Shown one piece after another: positions 8,779 through 14,801 of a DNA stretch of 17,908 nt. The notes below the pieces were generated by a model. The model searched no databases. It was not told the DNA's origin and saw only the letters and a list, made by a program, of their open reading frames with translations. The translations under genes and the position numbers were made by a program. This stretch comes from Fredricksoniimonas sp964643325 (GTDB taxonomy: Bacteria; Omnitrophota; Gorgyraeia; Zapsychrales; Fredricksoniimonadaceae), in assembly GCA_964643325.1 (NCBI GenBank), contig CAZXSE010000020.1, positions 1 to 17,908 on the forward strand, given 5' to 3'. Position 1 is the stretch's first letter. Every line of letters begins with the position of its first letter.

Positions 8779-9007
8779 CGGCCGCCTCCTGACTGACGCG
8801 CGCGATCATCTGCTCATAAAGGCGCCGGTGTTCTTCGGAATCCCGTTTCAATCTCAATAAAACTTCGGTCACGCGCTTTTGATCTTCCTTCTTTTCGCCG
8901 GAAAGGAACATGGCATTCGCCAGATGTTGCGTATAAAGAGGGATCCCCCTCTCCTCCTTGTCCATGTTCTCTTTCAAGAACTTTAAAAGATCATTCTTGC
9001 TGATCAT
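8768..9007 (-). CDS. Small helical protein, ferritin/hemerythrin-like, unknown role
   Basis: A 79-aa, highly charged, all-helical protein with no signal peptide. The ATG at 9007 overlaps the glycosidase stop by 4 bp (ATGA) and has a GGGAGG site just upstream; its end overlaps the PilZ gene by 11 bp. Two helices are predicted: about 17-35 (with E19 and H28) and 46-70 (RDSEEHRRLYEQM). The second resembles the EExH-type helix of ferritin-like proteins and lines up with the NDEKRHYGYI helix of the next gene, although the exact E-x-x-H is not preserved (S57 sits at the E position). A helix pair here plus a helix pair in the PilZ protein could build one bundle; that is inference. Function unknown. 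Confidence 0.7.
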   Translation of the reverse strand: MISKNDLLKFLKENMDKEERGIPLYTQHLANAMFLSGEKKEDQKRVTEVLLRLKRDSEEHRRLYEQMIARVSQEAADVY

Positions 9008-9930
9008 ATGCCCTCCCCGGCACCTTTGAAATGAGCGTCCTTGAGCTGTTTTTTGAATTCCCGCGCCGGCGCGGATCCCGGCGCAAAACTCCAATCTGTT
9101 TCCTTGTCCACATTGAATAGGACAACAGCGCGGACCCTCTCCATCGTCTTGATGTGCTGCATGGCCTCCCTGATCCAGACGGCCTTGTTGCCGCCCTTGC
9201 CCGTTGAGCCGAACTCGGAGATCATGATAGGCTTTCCGGAGATCGTTCCGGCCTGCTGATAAGCAGGGTCCATGATATCTTTAAAACTGCGCCAACGGCT
9301 CCAGGTCTGGGTTGCGCCCCAATTATACCCATCAATGCCAATGTAATCCACAAATTCATCGCCGGGATAATACAGCACAAAGCGATTATCGGCCGGCACA
9401 TCCTCGGCATTGACCGCGAACACCCACCGGACATTATCCACGCCCGCAGCCGCAAACACACCGTGGATGTAGCGCCAAACCGCGATATATTTCTCATGGC
9501 CCCATCCTGCGGACCAGGGATACCAGTTGCCATTCATCTCATGCGCAAAGCGCAGGAAGACCTCGCCTCCGGCCTTTTGGAGCGAGCGGGCGAACTCATT
9601 GATGTGATCATCGTGCTTTCCCGCAAGGATCCCGTCGGGATCAATGCCCTGTTTCAAGGCCGCATCCCATGGCTCCCAGGTGACAACAACCCGCGCGCCC
9701 TCGCTGTAAATATCTTTCATCACATCCGCGCGCGCATACCTGCCCCAATCGACAAAGACCATGACCAGCGCAGGCTTTTTCCCATAACGCGCCCCGAATT
9801 CCCTGATGTCCGCCGCGCGCGGTGCATCCTTGATGAACACGCCGAACGAACAGCCCTGTTTTTCGGCGTGAACGCAGGATGCCCCGTCCAAAAGCGCGAT
9901 CAAAGCTACCGTAACAATGAAATGCCTCAT
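9004..9930 (-). CDS. Secreted glycoside hydrolase, GH26-like (beta-mannanase type)
   Basis: A 308-aa protein with an N-terminal signal peptide (MRHFIVTVALIALLDGA..., cleavage probably after HA at residue 22), so periplasmic or exported. The catalytic pattern of clan GH-A family 26 is visible: RFAHEMNGNWYPW (127-139), where E131 would be the acid/base, and IMISEFGS (235-242), where E239 would be the nucleophile, with VDYIGIDGYNW (194-204) between them. GH26 members cleave beta-mannans or related beta-glycans. ATG 9930 is chosen because GAGGAG lies upstream, it overlaps the glycosyltransferase stop by 4 bp (ATGA), and it begins a signal peptide. In synthase-dependent polysaccharide loci a periplasmic hydrolase trims or clears polymer during export (BcsZ, AlgL and PslG are examples), which is the likely role here. 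Substrate is not certain. Confidence 0.87.
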   Translation of the reverse strand: MRHFIVTVALIALLDGASCVHAEKQGCSFGVFIKDAPRAADIREFGARYGKKPALVMVFVDWGRYARADVMKDIYSEGARVVVTWEPWDAALKQGIDPDGILAGKHDDHINEFARSLQKAGGEVFLRFAHEMNGNWYPWSAGWGHEKYIAVWRYIHGVFAAAGVDNVRWVFAVNAEDVPADNRFVLYYPGDEFVDYIGIDGYNWGATQTWSRWRSFKDIMDPAYQQAGTISGKPIMISEFGSTGKGGNKAVWIREAMQHIKTMERVRAVVLFNVDKETDWSFAPGSAPAREFKKQLKDAHFKGAGEGI

Positions 9931-11480
9931 GCCTGCTCCTCGTTGAAATAGAACATGCCGCATAACAGCAGGAAATGATACAACCCCCAGAACGAATTCA
10001 CGACGAGCGCCATGTCCTGCTCGTAAATAAAACGGTTCGCGCCCCAGACAAGGGCGATAAAATTCGCCATCATCATGACGATCTGCGGCCACAGCCGCCA
10101 GTACGGCATGGCCTTCTCCCGGCCTTTGGGCGTGACCCCGAAACCGATCTTAACGCCCAGGATCGCCGTGAACGCCGCGCGGATATAAACAGTAAAGGCC
10201 AGCACGCCAAGGAGCTGACCCAAGAACAGATGCTTGACCGAATAATGCCTCTTACGCAGCGCCAGATAAAAGATGCTCATCGACAGGATGATATACGGCA
10301 CAAAAGCCAGGAAGTAAACCTCAGGCCGCGCAAAGAACGACGGGATCCCGAAAACCAGGTACATGACCGGGCAAAGCATCATGATATAAAAAGCAATGCC
10401 AACGAAATAATAAGTGCTTGAAAGAAAATACTCGATCCACTGGCGGGGCTTAAGGGCGCGCGGGTCCTTAAAGAACGCCTGAAAGACCTTTTTGCAAACA
10501 CCCAGCGTTCCCGCGGCCCAGCGGAACTGCTGCTGGAAATACGCCCGCAAGGTCTCGGGCCCGACGCCAAACGCAGAAACATGGCCGTAATAAAGGGAGC
10601 GCCAGCCACGGATGTGCAACCGGATGGATGTGGCAAAGTCCTCGGTCACGGAAGATTCATCGAACCCGCCGATATCCTTAAGTGCTTGCGCGCGGAAGAT
10701 CACATTCGTGCCGCAGCAGAACATCGAATCCTCAAGCCCCTTGCCCTCACAAATATATTCGTAAAAGACCGCCTGTTGCAAGGTCGATGCCTGCGCAATG
10801 CGATTGTCCTGGATGTTCGAATAAAATTGCGGCGTCTGCACAAAAGCCAGGCCCTTGTCGCGCGTCAAGAACGGGACAAGCGACATCAGGAATTTCGGCA
10901 TGGGGTTCTGGTCGCAATCGAAGATCGCGACGTATTCCTCGGTCAGCGTCTCGAGGCAATCATTGACAATGCCCGCCTTGGCGCCGTGCCAGGGCTTGGT
11001 GCGGCGGAAGATCGTCAGGCCATGATCGCGCGCCAGCTCCTCGGCCTCCTGACGGAACTTCTCCTGAGTGCTGTCCTCGAGGAAATAAACTTTCTTGTTC
11101 TGATAATCGATATTGTTGATCGTGATGAATGTTGTCTCAAGAACATCTTTGGGCTCATTACGCGCCGGGACAAGAATGGCCACGGACGGCCCGTTGGCGC
11201 CCACGCAAAGCTTCTGCTCCCTGGCCAGGTCCGCATCCGGCGCATCGGCCTGATGCCCAAAGACCTTGAACACGTTCATGGCATACCCAATGCCATGGAT
11301 AATGACAAAGATCTCGGCCAGTAATAACAACAGCCCGAACGCCTTCTCGACCATGCTGTAATCCGACGACGCATACAGGACGGCGCGAATGACGACATAA
11401 ACGCAGGCCGAAGCCACCGTCAGCGCGGCGAGCGCGCCCAGCGCATCGAACCAGTCACGGGAAATAGCGGTCTTTTTCAA
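9927..11480 (-). CDS. Cellulose-synthase-like processive glycosyltransferase (GT2)
   Basis: A 517-aa inner-membrane enzyme predicted to polymerise a beta-linked glycan and push it across the membrane. There are two membrane helices at the N-terminus (about 11-37 and 46-68) and several after residue 340. Between them is the GT2 catalytic domain: VPARNEP (104-110), LEDST with D136, FDCDQN (D188, D190), FCCGTN (254-259), VTEDF with D281, and QQFRW (317-321), the processive Q-x-x-R-W site. After it comes FGVTPKGR, the segment found in BcsA. Unlike BcsA there is no C-terminal PilZ domain. The start is TTG at 11480, overlapping the stop of the preceding gene by 4 bp (TTGA), with only a weak AAGG ahead. 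The next Met would lose the first membrane helix, so TTG is preferred. Product may be a glucan or, given the GH26 neighbour, a mannan-type polymer; not determinable from sequence. Confidence 0.9.
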   Translation of the reverse strand: MKKTAISRDWFDALGALAALTVASACVYVVIRAVLYASSDYSMVEKAFGLLLLLAEIFVIIHGIGYAMNVFKVFGHQADAPDADLAREQKLCVGANGPSVAILVPARNEPKDVLETTFITINNIDYQNKKVYFLEDSTQEKFRQEAEELARDHGLTIFRRTKPWHGAKAGIVNDCLETLTEEYVAIFDCDQNPMPKFLMSLVPFLTRDKGLAFVQTPQFYSNIQDNRIAQASTLQQAVFYEYICEGKGLEDSMFCCGTNVIFRAQALKDIGGFDESSVTEDFATSIRLHIRGWRSLYYGHVSAFGVGPETLRAYFQQQFRWAAGTLGVCKKVFQAFFKDPRALKPRQWIEYFLSSTYYFVGIAFYIMMLCPVMYLVFGIPSFFARPEVYFLAFVPYIILSMSIFYLALRKRHYSVKHLFLGQLLGVLAFTVYIRAAFTAILGVKIGFGVTPKGREKAMPYWRLWPQIVMMMANFIALVWGANRFIYEQDMALVVNSFWGLYHFLLLCGMFYFNEEQA

Positions 11481-12985
11481 AAGAAAACCTTTGCTGAAAC
11501 AAGGGCCCGCTGATCGCGATAAACATGTTCCTCGGCAATGACTTTCTGCGCTTCGGCGCGCAGCTGCACACGAGGCGCCATATCCCAGACAAAGGCCCCC
11601 GTGATCTTGCCGGAAACAATATCCTCAGAGTCCCGCGACAATTCGCAGGCAAGGTCCGTATAAACACGCCGCGCGCCGAAAAAAACCTCGTCGCGAATGA
11701 AGTCGTGCTGCCAATCAGCAACGACCGCATGCACCGCAAAGTCCCGGGGCGAGAAATACGCGGCCTGCTGCCGGCTGAAATCCAGGAAGCTATAACGATA
11801 CTGCAATGACAGCGCTTCCGGCGCAAACGACACGATGTATTTAATGTCAGCGGCAGGCGCGTGAGACGCGTTGGAATCCGAATAGCGCGAAAAGGCCTCC
11901 TCAACACCCGCCTTCCAGCGCTTGCTCATATCCAGATCAAAGCGCGCCTTGTAATCATCGCGATACGCTCCTTCGCGCAAGACCGTGCTGTTGTTCTCCA
12001 GGCGCTGTCTGTCGTGAGAAACCCGCAACAAGCCCGCATCCCACGGACGAAAGCCGGTCTGCGCGCCAAAAACATGCACCAGCGGTAACCCGCGATCATA
12101 GTCGTAAAATCCATAATACCCGCCGATGGTCCAGTCATCCTGCAGGCGATATTGCGCATCGAGCTTCACATGGTTCTCCGTCACATCCCCGTGGTCCGCG
12201 AAGACGCGGTAAGCCGGAACATAGGTCAATCCCGCCGATGCCCTGTCATTCCAAGGAACCTTAAGCTCATTGATCATCGCGTGCTTTTTAATATCAGATC
12301 CCCGGGAGGCGCTGTCAGCTTCAACGAATTCATATGATACCGCCCAAGAGGGCTGACGCGCGACCATGTTCAACTTGCGCAAACTCGCCGCAGCCTGCCG
12401 GTGCGTCGGCGCGATACGCAGAACAGCCTCATAAGCTTCACGTGCCTGCAGCCACAACTGACGGCTGGTCTGGACCTCGGCAAGATCAAAGAGCGCCTCA
12501 AGGTCCTTGGGGTCTTTGGCGATCCACTGCTCATAGAGCGCGGCGGCCTGCGCCAACTGTCCGTTCCAATACGCCTTCTTGGCGTCCCTCTCCAGCGCCA
12601 CCCTCTCGTCGGGACGCAACTCCAGGACCTTCTGATATTCCTCCAGCGCGCGCGTGTATTGCCGCGCCCAACCCAGGACACGCGCCTTTTTGATCCGGAC
12701 CTTCATATCCGCGCCGGCGCTGATAAGCTCGTCATAAAGCTTAAGCGCGGCTGCATACTGCCTCTCCCAGCTCAAGACATCGGCCAACGCTTCTTTGGTC
12801 TTCACATCAGCGGGGTTTTGGACCAGGGCCCTTTGATATTGTTCAATGCTGCCATGGTGATCGCCGGAAGCGGCAATGGCCTCGCCCAATAGGCGGCGAA
12901 CCTCGTCGGGATCGATCTCCTGGGCACAAACAGGCCATGACAACAACACGGCGGCCAGAATGACGAGGATGCTGCGCAGGTTCAT
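11477..12985 (-). CDS. TPR plus outer-membrane beta-barrel protein, probable polysaccharide exporter
   Basis: A 502-aa protein with a signal peptide (cleavage about after CA at residue 21). Residues about 22-205 are TPR repeats, for example ALADVLSWERQYAAALKLYD. Residues about 212-502 are alternating amphipathic strands rich in aromatic residues (DWTIGGYYGFYDYD, LSLQYRYSFLDF), ending in VFF, the C-terminal aromatic typical of outer-membrane barrels. This N-TPR/C-barrel plan matches PgaA and resembles BcsC and YaiO-type proteins, which guide polymer through the periplasm and across the outer membrane. Its N-terminal region is clearly related to the upstream TPR gene (shared EVR-LLGEA, GDH, LADVLSW). 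Both ends overlap neighbours by 4 bp. Barrel size (about 290 residues) is shorter than PgaA's, so its pore function is an inference from context. Confidence 0.82.
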   Translation of the reverse strand: MNLRSILVILAAVLLSWPVCAQEIDPDEVRRLLGEAIAASGDHHGSIEQYQRALVQNPADVKTKEALADVLSWERQYAAALKLYDELISAGADMKVRIKKARVLGWARQYTRALEEYQKVLELRPDERVALERDAKKAYWNGQLAQAAALYEQWIAKDPKDLEALFDLAEVQTSRQLWLQAREAYEAVLRIAPTHRQAAASLRKLNMVARQPSWAVSYEFVEADSASRGSDIKKHAMINELKVPWNDRASAGLTYVPAYRVFADHGDVTENHVKLDAQYRLQDDWTIGGYYGFYDYDRGLPLVHVFGAQTGFRPWDAGLLRVSHDRQRLENNSTVLREGAYRDDYKARFDLDMSKRWKAGVEEAFSRYSDSNASHAPAADIKYIVSFAPEALSLQYRYSFLDFSRQQAAYFSPRDFAVHAVVADWQHDFIRDEVFFGARRVYTDLACELSRDSEDIVSGKITGAFVWDMAPRVQLRAEAQKVIAEEHVYRDQRALVSAKVFF

Positions 12986-13572
12986 TGAGCCTCCAGCCCG
13001 CTGAGAAGTTCCTTATAAATATCCGCCGCAGCCTGCGGATCGCCGGAATACTGCAGGATCTTCGCATACAAGAGCCGCGCCTGTTTATCCTCCGGAGCGG
13101 CCGCAAGCACCCCGGCAATGACCGTCCGCGCCTTGTCATAATTATGGTCCCACAAATAAACCTCGGCGAGTTTCTTCCTGAGAACCAGATCCTCAGGCGC
13201 GCGGGCAGCCAGCTCTTCATAGGAGGCAATGGCCTTGTCATACTGCCCATTCCAGCTGTACACTTCGGCCAATTTTGCGGCAATGCCCGGCGTCGCCGGC
13301 GCCTGCGCCAGGACCGCCTGATATTCCGCAATGGACTCGTCGTATTTCTTCTGCCAGCTGAGAACATCGGCCAGACCCGTACGGGCTTTGATATCAGACG
13401 GGTCCTTGGCGAGGATCTCACGGTACTGCGCGGCGCTGTTATCATGATCCCCGCCGGCAAGATACGCCTCTCCAAGAAGCGCCCTGACCTCCTGTTCGCT
13501 GACCTGATCGCCGGCAAAAGCCAGCGGGGCCATCAACACCAACGCCAATAGACACATCGCCATATTTTTCAT
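12982..13572 (-). CDS. Secreted TPR-repeat protein
   Basis: A 196-aa protein with a signal peptide (MKNMAMCLLALVLMAPLAFA, cleavage before GDQV) and about four to five TPR units. Recurrent cores are LADVLSWQKKYDESIAEYQ, LAEVYSWNGQYDKAIASYE, LAEVYLWDHNYDKA and LYAKILQYSGDPQAAADIY. AAGGAG lies 6 bases before ATG 13572 and the stop overlaps the next start (ATGA). It is probably a periplasmic scaffold for the export apparatus, like the TPR portion of PgaA, BcsC or AlgK. The sequence is a paralogue of the N-terminal half of the following TPR/barrel gene, indicating local duplication. Confidence 0.85.
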   Translation of the reverse strand: MKNMAMCLLALVLMAPLAFAGDQVSEQEVRALLGEAYLAGGDHDNSAAQYREILAKDPSDIKARTGLADVLSWQKKYDESIAEYQAVLAQAPATPGIAAKLAEVYSWNGQYDKAIASYEELAARAPEDLVLRKKLAEVYLWDHNYDKARTVIAGVLAAAPEDKQARLLYAKILQYSGDPQAAADIYKELLSGLEAQ

Positions 13573-13587
13573 GAACGCTCCTTGCGG

Positions 13588-13896
13588 TTATTCTGTGATC
13601 TTCTTCAATATGCTGTTATAAACTTCGATCGCCCCCTGATGATCTCCGGAATACTGCAATGCCTTCCCCCATAACAATCGCTTCTTCATATCCTGCGGCG
13701 CGGCCTTTGCAGCTTCGTGCAACAGCGGCAATGCATCGGCGTAATGCCCCTGATCGAACAGACGGACGCCCTTCTGATACGCGATCATGGGGCGCTGTGT
13801 CATATGAAAGACCATTGTCGTCGCTGCCGCAACAAAAAGCAGGATGCACGGAAAGGTCATTCGTTTGATCAGGATCTTGTACGAGATATTCATCAT
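13588..13896 (-). CDS. Small membrane-anchored TPR protein
   Basis: A 102-aa protein with one hydrophobic segment (about residues 13-33, FPCILLFVAAATTMVFHM), likely a membrane anchor or uncleaved signal. About two TPR motifs follow (AYQKGVRLFDQGHYADALPL and LLWGKALQYSGDHQGAIEVY). The second is close to the last repeat of the next gene (LLYAKILQYSGDPQAAADIY). Two adjacent ATGs (13896 and 13893) are possible starts, with AAGG about 9 bases upstream; I give the first. It sits 11 bp after the zinc-ribbon gene and 15 bp before the secreted TPR gene. It may tether the periplasmic TPR proteins to the inner membrane. Confidence 0.75.
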   Translation of the reverse strand: MMNISYKILIKRMTFPCILLFVAAATTMVFHMTQRPMIAYQKGVRLFDQGHYADALPLLHEAAKAAPQDMKKRLLWGKALQYSGDHQGAIEVYNSILKKITE

Positions 13897-13907
13897 AGGA
13901 TCGGGCC

Positions 13908-14621
13908 TTATTTCCTGTACGAAGAACCTTGTTGAGGAGAAGCCCGGTTGATAAGCGCGATCAGCAGGGCCATAGCCCCAAGCGCATAAATAGCCGGCGC
14001 CGGCTCTATCCGTATGCCCTGCATGAAGTTCTTTGCCAGATCAGCGAACGGATTATTGTCCAGCCGGCCGATGGATGCGTTCAGGATGGTCTGCAACAGA
14101 TGGTCCAGCAAAAGAACGCCGGCCGCCCATGGTAATGTCAGGAAAAAACATGTCGCGGCCACTCTGCTGACAAACCGTGGCATTTCCAGCCACAAGCCAA
14201 GGGCGATAAAGATCAACAGGACATAAGCCAGAACCCCGCAAGCCAGTCCAGCCGGGATCAGCCAGTACAAAGGATCAGAACGAAAGACCGCTACGCCGTC
14301 GTCGCTGCGCATCATTTCCTGAACAGAGCGGACATCAATAGCAAATTTACCGTCCGCTTTTCTCTGTGCTTGCGGTTTAACGGGACCGGCAAGCCCGGCT
14401 GCCACCCCTGCAGCGGAGAACGCCTGGGCTCCCATCATGGGGAACTCAAACCTGGCAAAAGGCAGAAAAAACGACACCCCCGCGGCCAGCAACAGCACAA
14501 AACTGACGCGCCTGATCATGTCGCCCATAGAAAACCTCCAGGCCGCCAGATCTTTTCCGCACCAACGGCACAATTTCGCCTCATCCTGTACCTGTTCCGC
14601 GCAATAAGGGCATTTTTTCAT
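13908..14621 (-). CDS. Zinc-ribbon multi-pass membrane protein, unknown function
   Basis: A 237-aa protein. Residues 4-21 form a four-cysteine zinc ribbon (CPYC at 4-7 and CRWC at 18-21) of the double-zinc-ribbon type common in bacterial membrane and regulatory proteins. Then come about four hydrophobic segments: around 37-57, 119-144 (IPAGLACGVLAYVLLIFIAL), 150-175 and 215-229. A polar loop with KADGKFAIDVRSVQEMMRSD lies between the first two. It is the first gene of the long minus-strand unit. The ATG at 14621 has no convincing Shine-Dalgarno; the candidate promoter upstream would put the transcript start at or very near this ATG, so it may be leaderless. The N-terminal zinc ribbon supports this start over the next Met. 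No family function is recognised. Confidence 0.75.
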   Translation of the reverse strand: MKKCPYCAEQVQDEAKLCRWCGKDLAAWRFSMGDMIRRVSFVLLLAAGVSFFLPFARFEFPMMGAQAFSAAGVAAGLAGPVKPQAQRKADGKFAIDVRSVQEMMRSDDGVAVFRSDPLYWLIPAGLACGVLAYVLLIFIALGLWLEMPRFVSRVAATCFFLTLPWAAGVLLLDHLLQTILNASIGRLDNNPFADLAKNFMQGIRIEPAPAIYALGAMALLIALINRASPQQGSSYRK

Positions 14622-14626
14622 GCGCT

Positions 14627-14655
14627 ATTCTTGCACAGAGCAGGCGCTCTGACAA
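14627..14655 (-). promoter_or_regulatory. Candidate promoter of the minus-strand operon
   Basis: On the minus strand a TTGTCA -35 box (14650-14655; 5 of 6 to consensus) is separated by exactly 17 bases from an AAGAAT -10 box (14627-14632; 4 of 6). The -10 ends only 5 bases before the ATG at 14621, so transcription from here would give an essentially leaderless mRNA. A perfect inverted repeat fills the spacer. The -10 is weak, so this is a candidate only. Confidence 0.4.
14636..14651. repeat. Inverted repeat in the operon promoter spacer (possible operator)
   Basis: CAGAGC-AGGC-GCTCTG is a perfect 6-bp inverted repeat with a 4-base centre. It lies between, and slightly into, the candidate -35 and -10 boxes of the minus-strand promoter, a position where a bound dimeric regulator would control transcription. 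It could alternatively form a small hairpin. No regulator gene is seen beside it. Confidence 0.4.
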
Positions 14656-14675
14656 GCACGTTTCCCACAAGAAAT

Positions 14676-14693
14676 CCGGCCTTCAAAGCCCGG
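14676..14693. terminator. Hairpin in the divergent intergenic region, weak terminator candidate
   Basis: CCGGCCT-TCAA-AGCCCGG forms a 7-bp stem with one C-C mismatch and a 4-base loop, followed on the plus strand by CCTTTTAATAA. It has terminator-like form, but no plus-strand gene ends before it, so its role is unclear; it may insulate the two divergent promoters. Confidence 0.3.
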
Positions 14694-14710
14694 CCTTTTA
14701 ATAAATAATG

Positions 14711-14739
14711 TTGTATAGGCAGGCCTTGTTTGTTACAAT
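14711..14739 (+). promoter_or_regulatory. Sigma-70-type promoter of the symporter gene
   Basis: TTGTAT (14711-14716; 4 of 6 to the -35 consensus), a 17-base spacer, then TACAAT (14734-14739; 5 of 6 to the -10 consensus). Transcription would start near 14746, giving a leader of about 56 bases with a GGAGG ribosome site at 14791-14795, 6 bases before the ATG at 14802. Confidence 0.6.
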
Positions 14740-14801
14740 ACGCAATTCATATTTCAGTTAAAGTTCCTTTCTTTATATTAAAGGCAAGACGGAGGTATTA
14801 A

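Noticed and set aside
9004..10092. Longer 362-aa version of the GH26-like protein
   Set aside because: The extension overlaps the glycosyltransferase and hides the signal peptide; the ATG at 9930 has GAGGAG and an ATGA overlap.
10581..11324. Plus-strand 247-codon frame opposite the glycosyltransferase
   Set aside because: It overlaps the GT2 catalytic motifs on the other strand and shows no signal, domain or ribosome site.
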